Origin: JBLHKT01 sp043101615
GTDB taxonomy: Bacteria > Planctomycetota > Phycisphaerae > Phycisphaerales > UBA1924
Assembly: GCA_043101615.1 (NCBI GenBank)
Contig: JBICID010000125.1
Span: 1-6,451 of the forward strand
Length of the DNA stretch: 6,451 bases
Direction: 5' to 3'
The position numbers were made by a program, and so were the translations under genes. This document shows positions 1-6,157 of this stretch, piece after piece. A model generated the notes under the pieces. That model worked only from the letters and a program-made list of their open reading frames with translations. It was not told the DNA's origin and ran no database searches. Numbering within the stretch: the stretch's first letter is position 1; each line of letters begins with the position of its first letter.

Positions 1-36
1 TATCTGCGCACCGGGTCTTATACGGTGTGCGCTCCG

Positions 37-58
37 CCCCCCCCCCGCCCACCCCCCC
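37..58. repeat. C-rich homopolymer tract (G-rich on the - strand)
   Basis: A run of ten C (37-46), a G, three C, an A and seven C (52-58) lies just upstream of the first gene. On the - strand this reads as G-runs of 7, 3 and 10 separated by single bases, which satisfies the simple G-quadruplex pattern of four runs of at least three G with short loops. The tract sits 28-49 bases before the ATG at 86, in the probable 5' leader. Runs this long are also prone to slippage and to sequencing error. No function is shown by the sequence. Confidence 0.6.
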
Positions 59-85
59 AGCGCCCGGCGAGAAGGAACCACGACG

Positions 86-691
86 ATGCCCACCCCGTCC
101 CCGTGCCTGCTCCGTGTCCGCACCCTGCTGCTGGCGCTGGCCTGCGCCGGCGTGCTGCTCGCCGGATGCCGAACGGGCGCGTCGGGCCCGCGGGGCGGTG
201 GCGTCGCCGGGCCGGACCAGACCCCGATGATCGCGGTGGCGGTGAACGCCTGGCACGAGGCCGCGGCACGGTCGGACTTCACCGGCTACTTCGCCCGCAT
301 GACCGACGACGCGGTCTTCCTGGGGACCGACGCGACCGAGCGCTGGACGCGGGCCGAGTTCGAGGCGTTCTGCCGCCCGTACTTCTCCGCCGGGCGCGGC
401 TGGCGGTACGAGCCGATCGATCGGAAGATCATGATCGCCCCGGACGGTCGCACGGCCTGGTTCGACGAGCGCCTGCAGAACGCCGGGCTGGGCGAGTGTC
501 GCGGGACGGGCGTGGTGGAACTGGGGGACGACGGGGCGTGGCGGATCGCGCACTACTCGCTGACCATCCCGATCCCGAACGCGATCGCGCGCGACGTCGC
601 CCAGCGGATCCGCTCGCTCTCCGGCGCCGCCGAGCCAGCGCCCGGGGAGGGGGGCGAGCCGGAGCAGGCCGCGGCAGGCGGCGACGGCTGA
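86..691 (+). CDS. NTF2/SnoaL-like domain lipoprotein, 201 aa
   Basis: The protein begins with a lipoprotein signal peptide: arginines at 10 and 12, a hydrophobic stretch at about 13-27, and the lipobox L25-A26-G27-C28. It should therefore be exported, lipidated on C28 and membrane-anchored. Residues about 50-165 resemble the NTF2-like/SnoaL (DUF4440-type) cone fold. Features seen are an N-terminal helix with AWHEAAARSD, then TDDAVFLGTDATERW, WFDERL, and a C-terminal strand WRIAHYSLTIPIPN, which I recognise as a signature of the 'nuclear transport factor 2 family' proteins. Many such proteins have no known ligand, so no reaction is assigned. The tail after 166 is low-complexity, rich in A, G and E. 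The start at 86 is supported by GAAGGA at 71-76 and by the signal peptide beginning directly after it. No partner gene is evident; a 134-bp gap follows. Confidence 0.85.
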   Translation: MPTPSPCLLRVRTLLLALACAGVLLAGCRTGASGPRGGGVAGPDQTPMIAVAVNAWHEAAARSDFTGYFARMTDDAVFLGTDATERWTRAEFEAFCRPYFSAGRGWRYEPIDRKIMIAPDGRTAWFDERLQNAGLGECRGTGVVELGDDGAWRIAHYSLTIPIPNAIARDVAQRIRSLSGAAEPAPGEGGEPEQAAAGGDG

Positions 692-700
692 TCGATTTCC

Positions 701-725
701 GGCCGGCATTGCCGACGGGCCGGCC
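701..725 (+). terminator. Possible terminator hairpin after the lipoprotein gene
   Basis: GGCCGGC at 701-707 pairs perfectly with GCCGGCC at 719-725 around an 11-base loop, beginning 10 bases after the stop codon. There is no T-tract afterwards, so intrinsic termination is uncertain. In DNA this GC-rich, a 7-bp stem can also arise by chance. Confidence 0.3.
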
Positions 726-743
726 CACGCGGCGCATCCACTG

Positions 744-801
744 GTGGGCGTGCCCGAACGGTGCTCGCCCACGGATTTCAGTCTCGGGGCGTTCGGCCCC
801 G
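744..801 (+). other. Two hairpins in the leader of the 826 gene
   Basis: GTGGGCG (744-750) pairs with CGCCCAC (766-772), with a further GC/GC pair inside after a T-T mismatch. A second hairpin, CGGGGC (785-790) with GCCCCG (796-801) and a 5-base loop, ends 12 bases before the ribosome binding site at 814-820. With the hairpin at 701-725 they fill most of the gap at 692-825. They could be 5'-leader structure or part of a termination region. No recognisable riboswitch core was seen. Confidence 0.3.
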
Positions 802-813
802 CCGCCGTCGCAC

Positions 814-820
814 GAAGGAG
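814..820 (+). promoter_or_regulatory. Ribosome binding site fixing the start at 826
   Basis: GAAGGAG lies five bases before ATG 826. This matters because the same reading frame is open back to position 25, and the upstream portion overlaps the lipoprotein gene in another frame with arginine- and proline-rich nonsense. The strong Shine-Dalgarno match and the sensible membrane-anchored N-terminus after it argue that translation begins at 826. Confidence 0.75.
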
Positions 821-825
821 CCTGT

Positions 826-1692
826 ATGACTCGCCCCCCGAACCAGTGGTCGGCGCGCGGCGCCGCGAGCAGCGATCTCAAGCTCTGGCTCGCCGGGGGG
901 TTCGCCGTGGTCGGGATCGGGGCCGCGGTCTGGAGCGCGATCCCGCAGCAGCGCCCGGAGCGAGACTCGGCGCGGCGCGCGCTGGTCGAGACCTCCACGC
1001 CCACCGACGAGCGCGGCAACGCGATCGAGGGCAACTACCGGCGGGCACGGTCCGATTCGGAACGCTCGGCGGTGCTGAACGAACTGAGTGAGGCGACGAA
1101 CTCGCTCGCCGCGTCGCTGCCGGCGAGCGTCATGGCGGGCGCCCCGGACGGCCTGGGCGACTCGGCCCGGGCGGTGCTGAGCATGATGATGGACCCGAGC
1201 GAGGAGGCCATCGAGGCCATGTTCGAGTCGATGGGCGGCACCGTCGCCCCGGCGCAGGACGGCGAGGAGGGCAACGCCGGGCGGTACTCGACGCTGGTGC
1301 GGTTCATCCAGAGCCAGTTCGATCGGGGCGAGCTCGACCTGGACCGGCTCGTGGTCCGCCCCAAGCCCGACCAGGACGGCCCGAGCATCGACGCCGGCCC
1401 GCGGCGCGTGCCCCGCGACGCCGAGACCCGCCAGCGCCGGCTCGAAGAGGCCTCGGGCGACTCCGAGCCCGAGAACCGGCGCGTCTCGGCGTTCCGCATC
1501 ACCGGCCCGTACGAGGGCATCGACGCCGTCGCCCAGGAGCAGCGCCCGATCGAGGTGCGCGTCCCCTACCGCCCGCGCGCCCAGGACGTGGAGCGCATCC
1601 TCGCGATGGACCTGCTCTACAACCCGGCGACCCGGACCTGGCAGATGGTCGAGATGCGCTTCGAACACCTTCTGCAGGAGAACGGCGGATGA
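826..1692 (+). CDS. Single-pass membrane protein of unknown function, 288 aa
   Basis: I do not recognise this family. The protein has a short polar N-terminus, one hydrophobic segment at about residues 20-39 (LWLAGGFAVVGIGAAVWSAI) and then a long, highly charged, mostly hydrophilic region. That pattern fits an inner-membrane anchor with a soluble domain, probably extracytoplasmic. The central part, around residues 60-145, is helix-like and acidic, with a run of methionines (SMMMDPSEEAIEAMFESMGG). The section at about 170-215 is rich in R, D, P and E and looks disordered. The C-terminus returns to ordered sequence, ending with a strand-like TRTWQMVEMRFEHLL. The TGA overlaps the ATG of the following prepilin-like gene, so the two are probably translationally coupled. 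A role beside a pilin-like or secretion-system component is possible but rests only on that overlap. Confidence 0.75.
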   Translation: MTRPPNQWSARGAASSDLKLWLAGGFAVVGIGAAVWSAIPQQRPERDSARRALVETSTPTDERGNAIEGNYRRARSDSERSAVLNELSEATNSLAASLPASVMAGAPDGLGDSARAVLSMMMDPSEEAIEAMFESMGGTVAPAQDGEEGNAGRYSTLVRFIQSQFDRGELDLDRLVVRPKPDQDGPSIDAGPRRVPRDAETRQRRLEEASGDSEPENRRVSAFRITGPYEGIDAVAQEQRPIEVRVPYRPRAQDVERILAMDLLYNPATRTWQMVEMRFEHLLQENGG

Positions 1693-2540
1693 CCCCCCCC
1701 CACATTGGTAACTCGGTCTCTGCTTCCCGTTGGCGGGGCTTCACACTGATCGAGCTGCTGGTGGTCATCGGGATCATCGGCGTGCTGATCGCGATCGCGC
1801 TGCCGGCACTCCGCGGCGCCAACCAGGCGGCTAAACGGACCAAGGCGCTGGCCAACATCCGCTCGACCGGGCAGCAGTTCGACGATTTCGCCAACCGGGA
1901 GGGGCATTACCCGTTCCGCGCCCCCGGGGCGTTGCCGCCTGGCGTGCCGGAGGACCGCGAGTTCCCGGAGAGCCTGTTCATGGTCCGCTGGTGGCCGGGC
2001 AGCGCGATCGTGGCGACGAGCAACCACTTCGAGCACGAGGTGTTCTGGCCGGGCGTGCTGGTGCCCGAGATCGAGGACTGGCCGCAGCACTACGAGACCT
2101 GGATCTCCCCGGGCCTGCCGACCGAGCTGCCCGACGAGGAGGCCATGTTCGCCGGCGATGGCGAGGAGTTCGACGCGCGCGACCTGATCTCCGTCCGCTA
2201 CGCCAACAGCTTCGTCGCCCGGCCCGAGACGTGGAACGCCCAGGAGCAGGGCACCATCGACCGGATGCAGTCGATCCGGCCCACCAAGGCGCACGAGGTC
2301 GCGTTCCCGTCGGCCAAGGTCATGCTGTGGGACGGGCACCTGGCGTACCTGACCAGCCCGTGGCCCGAGGAACGCGAGGGGCACCTCGACGCCCAGACCC
2401 CGATGTTCTTCGCCGACGGGCACGGGGCCGCCCACAACCCCCTGGAGGCCAGCGAGCCGATCGACAACCCGCTCAACGACGACTGGGACGAGAAACGCCT
2501 GAGCGACACGCGCGACGGGATCCTGGGGCGGGATTACTGA
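1689..2540 (+). CDS. Type II secretion/type IV pilin-like protein with prepilin N-terminus, 283 aa
   Basis: The N-terminus carries a class III prepilin signal: a 17-residue leader ending in R16-G17, cleavage expected before F18, glutamate at mature position 5 (E22), and a hydrophobic helix at about 18-41 beginning FTLIELLVVIGIIG. A prepilin peptidase would cleave and N-methylate it, and it should assemble through this helix into a pilus or pseudopilus. The C-terminal half is the large globular region typical of planctomycete prepilin-like proteins, with two DGH motifs (D215-G216-H217 and FADGH around D243). The second resembles the H-X9-DG processing-associated motif, but H232 gives ten intervening residues. 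AGGAG at 1676-1680 lies eight bases before the ATG, and the start overlaps the upstream stop by four bases. Such proteins are numerous and usually unlinked to secretion genes in planctomycetes; the exact function is unknown. Confidence 0.88.
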   Translation: MTPPHIGNSVSASRWRGFTLIELLVVIGIIGVLIAIALPALRGANQAAKRTKALANIRSTGQQFDDFANREGHYPFRAPGALPPGVPEDREFPESLFMVRWWPGSAIVATSNHFEHEVFWPGVLVPEIEDWPQHYETWISPGLPTELPDEEAMFAGDGEEFDARDLISVRYANSFVARPETWNAQEQGTIDRMQSIRPTKAHEVAFPSAKVMLWDGHLAYLTSPWPEEREGHLDAQTPMFFADGHGAAHNPLEASEPIDNPLNDDWDEKRLSDTRDGILGRDY

Positions 2541-2543
2541 GGC

Positions 2544-2662
2544 AGGGATCGGGGATCGGCCACCAGGCATCAGGGTTCTGCCAACGACCCCATCCTGATA
2601 GACGAGAGCCAATCGGGGCCGCAAACGGGGCCCTGATGGCCGATGGCCGATCCCCGATCCCT
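2544..2662. repeat. Long inverted repeat built of 7-bp units between convergent genes
   Basis: Arms at 2544-2575 and 2631-2662 are reverse complements at 29 of 32 positions. The outer 19 bases (2544-2562 with 2644-2662) match perfectly and an inner 8 bases (2568-2575 with 2631-2638) match perfectly; the loop is 55 bases. Each arm divides into 7-bp units: the right arm reads as four heptads each starting with GAT (at 2635, 2642, 2649 and 2656), and the left arm has the complementary units from 2544. The element starts four bases after the prepilin stop and includes the first two bases of the complement of the MFS stop codon (2661-2663). In RNA either strand would form a very stable stem, so it may end transcription in both directions. 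It could also be a REP-like or MITE-like dispersed element; no target-site duplication is evident. Confidence 0.85.
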
Positions 2663-4073
2663 AGTTCTCCAGCCTCGACCCGTCCGGATTGATCACGCCG
2701 CGCCGGATCAGCGAGCGGGCCAGGAGCGTGAAGGTCATCGTGCCCAGCACCGTCAGCCCGAGGCACAGCGCGAAGACCCACTCGCCGGCGCCCGGGGAGG
2801 CGAACTCGAGCGCCTCGTACAGCGCCACGCCGGCGATCCAGCAGATCAGGCCGCGCAGGCCCGTCAGCGTGACGTGCACGCCCATGTAGCGGGTGGTCTG
2901 CTCGCGCGGGGCGAAGTCCAGGTGGGCCAGCGTCCAGCCCAGGGCCCCGCCCCCGAACCCGACGCCGCGCACCAGCGCGAACACGATCAGCAGCGCGTAC
3001 GACTCGGCCAGCACCGCCAGCAGCAGCAGCCCGATCGACGCCACGAACACCCAGGAGTGGATCGCCCGGTAGCTCGCGGCGTGCCTGGCGTCGAGCAGCC
3101 TGGACCAGAACGGGATGGCCAGCGGCATCATCGCCATCGACAGGATCGTCGAGACCAGCAGGCCGCCCAGGTAGCCCACGCCGAACCGCTCGCGCAGCAC
3201 GATCGGGAGCAGCGCCACCGCCATGATGTTGCCCATGCCCAGCAGCATCTGTGCGGTCATGTAGACGTCGAAGTCGCGGTCCCGGCGCAGGACCGAGGCG
3301 AGACGGGCGGGGTTCAGGCTGGGCACGTCGGCCCCCTCGGCGTCCCGCTCGCCCACGATCAGCTGCCGGTGCTCGCGCACACGCACGCGCCGCCAGCTCC
3401 GCAGCCCGATCAGCCCCATCAGGCAGCCCACCGGGCCGGCCAGCAGCAGCGTCAGCTCGCTCTGGTTCATCAGCTGCCCGAGCAGCAGCGCCAGCCCGGC
3501 CACCAGCAGCGTCTGCACCATCGCGAACCGGCCCGTGATGCGTGCGCGGCTGGCGCTCGGGTAGTTCTGACGCCAGATGGTCGACCGCAGCGTCAGGATG
3601 CCCGACCAGCAGAACCGGGCCGAGAGCGCCGCCGCGGCGGTCAGCACCAGCCCGAGCGTGTTGGCCGGCGCCAGCCCGATGACCAGCACCACCAGGATCA
3701 TCACGCCCATGATGCGGGTGAGGGTCTCGACCTTGTGCTTGCCGTGGGCGACCCGCACCCAGACGAAGCTGGACAGGTTCGCGATGGCCGGAACCACCGC
3801 GATGAACGCGGTCGCGGCGTTCAGGACCGCGTCGGGCGCCGCCCCCTCGAACCGGACGCGGACGAGCACCGACAGCACCGACCCCTCGAACAGCACCAGC
3901 AGGAAGGGCAGGAAGAGCGCGGCGGTCAGCTCGCGCGCGTAGTTGTGGCGGGCCATCCGGGGCACACGCCCGGGGTTGAACGGCGCCAGCGGGCCGTACC
4001 ACACCCAGCCGCCGGCGTTGGGGGCCTCGGCGAGTCGGGCTCGGGCGCGTTCGAACGGTTCGGGCAGGGGCAC
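2661..4073 (-). CDS. MFS-type transporter, 470 aa, 12 predicted membrane helices
   Basis: The protein has about 47 polar N-terminal residues and then twelve hydrophobic segments in a 6+6 arrangement. The first six lie at about 49-72, 81-105, 121-138, 140-160, 185-204 and 208-225. A long charged cytoplasmic loop at about 226-268 follows, then six more up to residue about 460. This is the usual Major Facilitator Superfamily plan: a secondary transporter of the inner membrane. The stretch WRQNYPSASRARITGR after helix 4 is reminiscent of planctomycete MFS proteins. The substrate cannot be read from the sequence. The start is a GTG at 4073, immediately preceded in frame by a stop codon (4080-4082), so no longer form is possible; a start further inside, at the methionine at residue 40, remains possible. 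The gene is divergent from lepA and converges on the prepilin-like gene. Confidence 0.8.
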   Translation of the reverse strand: MPLPEPFERARARLAEAPNAGGWVWYGPLAPFNPGRVPRMARHNYARELTAALFLPFLLVLFEGSVLSVLVRVRFEGAAPDAVLNAATAFIAVVPAIANLSSFVWVRVAHGKHKVETLTRIMGVMILVVLVIGLAPANTLGLVLTAAAALSARFCWSGILTLRSTIWRQNYPSASRARITGRFAMVQTLLVAGLALLLGQLMNQSELTLLLAGPVGCLMGLIGLRSWRRVRVREHRQLIVGERDAEGADVPSLNPARLASVLRRDRDFDVYMTAQMLLGMGNIMAVALLPIVLRERFGVGYLGGLLVSTILSMAMMPLAIPFWSRLLDARHAASYRAIHSWVFVASIGLLLLAVLAESYALLIVFALVRGVGFGGGALGWTLAHLDFAPREQTTRYMGVHVTLTGLRGLICWIAGVALYEALEFASPGAGEWVFALCLGLTVLGTMTFTLLARSLIRRGVINPDGSRLEN

Positions 4074-4078
4074 GGGGC

Positions 4079-4084
4079 ATTATC
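4079..4084 (-). promoter_or_regulatory. Possible -10 element directly before the GTG start of the MFS gene
   Basis: GATAAT on the - strand matches the TATAAT consensus at five of six positions and ends five bases before the GTG. Transcription from it would begin at about the start codon and give a leaderless mRNA, in keeping with the absence of a purine-rich ribosome binding site at normal spacing. No convincing -35 element was found at 16-18 bases. Confidence 0.35.
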
Positions 4085-4160
4085 GCCCCCCGCATCCCCC
4101 GGGCCCCTGCATACGATCCCGTTCTCAAGACGCGAACCCCGCACGGGCCACCCCTCCCCC

Positions 4161-5990
4161 ATGACCACCAACGACGTTCACATCCGAAACTTCTCCATCA
4201 TCGCCCACATCGACCACGGCAAGTCCACCCTCGCCGACCGGCTCATGCAGGCGACCAAGGCCGTCTCCGAACGCGAGGCCAAGGCCCAGTTCCTCGACTC
4301 GATGGACCTGGAGCGGGAACGCGGCATCACCATCAAGGCCTCCGCCGTGACCGTGATGCACGAGCACAGGGGCCAGAAGTTCATGCTCAACTTCATCGAC
4401 ACCCCCGGGCACGTCGACTTCGGCTACGAGGTCAGCCGCGCCCTCAAGGCCTGCGAGGGCGCCCTGCTGATCGTGGACGCCAGCCAGGGCGTCGAGGCCC
4501 AGACGGTCGTCAACACCTACCTCGCCGTCGAGCAGGACGTCGAGCTGCTGCCCGTGCTCAACAAGATCGACCTCCCCGCCGCCCGCCCCGTCGAGATCGC
4601 CATGGAGGTCGAGCAGGTGCTGGGCCTGCCCGCCGAGGACTGCATGCAGGTGAGCGCCAAGACCGGCGAGGGCATCCCCGAGCTGCTCGACGCCATCTGC
4701 GAGAAGATCCCCGGCCCGCGCCCGCCCGAGTGCAAGGAACTCCGCGCCCTCATCTTCGACGCCGTGTACGACGACTACCGCGGCGTGCTCGTCTACGCCC
4801 GGGTCTTCGACGGACGGCTCAAGGTCGGCGACAAGATCCGAATGATGGGCCTCGGACGCACCTTCACCGTCACCGACCTCATGAAGTACACCCCCAAGCC
4901 CGTCCAGGTGAAGGAGGTCGGGCCGGGCGAGACCGTCACCGTCGTCGCCGCCATCAAGACGCTCGGCGACGTCCGCGTCGGCGACACTATCACCCTCGAC
5001 AACAACCCCGCCGCCAAGGCACTCGAGGGCTACGAGCCCCCGCGACAGATGGTCTTCTGCGACTTCTACCCCGCCACCACAGAGGGCGGCAAGGGCTCGG
5101 ACTTCGAGGACATGCGCGACGCCATGGAGCGCCTCAGCCTCAACGACTCGTCCTTCACCTACCAGGCCGTGCACTCCGAGGCGCTCGGCTTCGGCTTCCG
5201 CTGCGGCTTCCTCGGCCTCCTGCACATGGACATCATCCAGGAGCGACTGGAGCGCGAGGGCGGGCTCGAGATCGTGCAGACCGCGCCCACCGTGTCCTAC
5301 GAGGTCGTGCAGCGCACCAAGGGCGGCGTGCACGAGACCATCGAGGTCCACAACCCCGGCGACCTCCCGGACCCCGCCAACATCCTCGAGATCCGAGAGC
5401 CCATGTGCAAGCTCGAGGTCATGCTCCCAAAGGAGTTCATCGGCGACATCATGAAGCTCTGCCTCGACCGACGCGGCATCTACAAGTCCCAGATGTTCGT
5501 CTCCGACACGCGCGAGCTCCTCACCTTCGAGATCCCCCTCGCCGAGCTCATCTACGACTTCTACGACAAGCTCAAGGGCATGACCTCCGGCTACGGCACC
5601 ATGGACTACGAGGTCACACGCTACCAGAAAGACGACCTCAAGAAGGTCGACATCCTCATCAACGGCGAGCCCGTCCCCGCCCTCGCCCTCATCTGCCACA
5701 AGGACAAGGCAGAGCAGCGCGGACGCCAGCTCCTCGTCCGCCTCAAGAAAGAGATCGACCGCCACCAGTTCGTCATCCCCCTGCAGGCCGCCATCGGCGG
5801 CAAGATCATCGCACGCGAGACCATCCAGGCCTACCGCAAGGACGTCACCGCCAAGTGCTACGGCGGCGACGTGACGCGGAAGCGCAAGCTGCTGGAGGCC
5901 CAGAAGAAGGGCAAGCAGCGGATGAAGAACGTCGGCAGCGTGAACATCCCGCAGAAGGCGTTCATGGCGGTGCTGGATACGGGAGAGTGA
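4161..5990 (+). CDS. lepA: Elongation factor 4 (LepA), ribosomal back-translocase GTPase, 609 aa
   Basis: This is a full-length translational GTPase of the EF-G/LepA family that acts on the ribosome, where it is described as promoting back-translocation and affecting 30S maturation. All GTP-binding motifs are present: G1 AHIDHGKST (15-23), G2 RGITI (54-58), G3 DTPGH (80-84), G4 NKID (134-137) and G5 SAK (165-167). The LepA-specific segments follow: ALGFGFRCGFLGLLHMDIIQ, and the C-terminal domain with AKCYGGDVTRKRKLLEAQKKGK and IPQKAFMAVL. The length matches the usual ~600 residues. From memory of E. coli LepA, the usual serine after DTPGHVDF is glycine here (G88), and a few extra residues (EGGKG) occur before the FEDMRDAM segment. 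The ATG at 4161 gives the standard N-terminus (IRNFSIIAHIDHG shortly after). It is preceded by a pyrimidine-rich stretch with no Shine-Dalgarno. No signal peptidase gene follows, unlike the lepAB operon of E. coli. Confidence 0.98.
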   Translation: MTTNDVHIRNFSIIAHIDHGKSTLADRLMQATKAVSEREAKAQFLDSMDLERERGITIKASAVTVMHEHRGQKFMLNFIDTPGHVDFGYEVSRALKACEGALLIVDASQGVEAQTVVNTYLAVEQDVELLPVLNKIDLPAARPVEIAMEVEQVLGLPAEDCMQVSAKTGEGIPELLDAICEKIPGPRPPECKELRALIFDAVYDDYRGVLVYARVFDGRLKVGDKIRMMGLGRTFTVTDLMKYTPKPVQVKEVGPGETVTVVAAIKTLGDVRVGDTITLDNNPAAKALEGYEPPRQMVFCDFYPATTEGGKGSDFEDMRDAMERLSLNDSSFTYQAVHSEALGFGFRCGFLGLLHMDIIQERLEREGGLEIVQTAPTVSYEVVQRTKGGVHETIEVHNPGDLPDPANILEIREPMCKLEVMLPKEFIGDIMKLCLDRRGIYKSQMFVSDTRELLTFEIPLAELIYDFYDKLKGMTSGYGTMDYEVTRYQKDDLKKVDILINGEPVPALALICHKDKAEQRGRQLLVRLKKEIDRHQFVIPLQAAIGGKIIARETIQAYRKDVTAKCYGGDVTRKRKLLEAQKKGKQRMKNVGSVNIPQKAFMAVLDTGE

Positions 5991-6017
5991 ACGCTCAATA
6001 GCCGATGACCAAATAGA

Positions 6018-6053
6018 CCCGGCCGGTTGGAGTCAGTCGACCGGACTACCGGG
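6018..6053 (+). terminator. Possible terminator hairpin after lepA
   Basis: CCCGG (6018-6022) pairs with CCGGG (6049-6053). Directly inside, CCGGT (6023-6027) pairs with ACCGG (6040-6044), extended by one GC and two GU pairs to a 6-base loop; a 4-base bulge (6045-6048) interrupts the 3' side. It lies 28 bases after the lepA stop. No T-run follows, so it may be Rho-assisted or simply stabilise the 3' end. Confidence 0.4.
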
Positions 6054-6132
6054 ACACATGCGCAGATTCCGGTTGCACGCAATACACATTGCAGTACAAT
6101 GATTCGCACTGAGCGATTCCGATAGCAATAGT

Positions 6133-6150
6133 TATAATTGGATAAAGGAG
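6133..6150 (+). promoter_or_regulatory. Consensus -10 box and ribosome binding site of the dockerin-like gene
   Basis: TATAAT at 6133-6138 is a perfect sigma-70-type -10 hexamer in an AT-rich stretch. AAGGAG at 6145-6150 is a strong Shine-Dalgarno seven bases before ATG 6158. Initiation from this box would give a leader of about 13 bases. No good -35 lies 17 bases upstream. A second -10-like box, TACAAT at 6095-6100, has TTGCAC (6073-6078) 16 bases before it and is an alternative promoter. Confidence 0.5.
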
Positions 6151-6157
6151 TCCCGCG

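Noticed and set aside
6..32. Inverted repeat GCGCAC/GTGCGC at the left edge
   Set aside because: The stem is only six bases with an awkward 15-base loop, and the upstream context is outside the window, so it cannot be told from chance.
25..825. N-terminal extension of the 288-aa protein back to position 25
   Set aside because: The extension overlaps the lipoprotein gene, encodes arginine- and proline-rich nonsense, and is bypassed by the strong ribosome binding site at 814-820.
778..1668. A 296-codon open frame on the - strand opposite the unknown membrane protein
   Set aside because: It has no plausible ribosome binding site or domain. The + strand frame has a Shine-Dalgarno, a membrane segment and a start-stop overlap with the next gene.
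2643..4160. A 506-codon open frame on the + strand running in frame into lepA, antisense to the MFS gene
   Set aside because: The translation is rich in Q, H, R and P with no domain, and the LepA family begins at the methionine at 4161. Long open frames opposite real genes are expected at this GC content.
4125..5765. A 546-codon open frame on the - strand opposite lepA
   Set aside because: It is a shadow of lepA codon bias: a low-complexity run of V, D, L, E and G with no recognisable motif.
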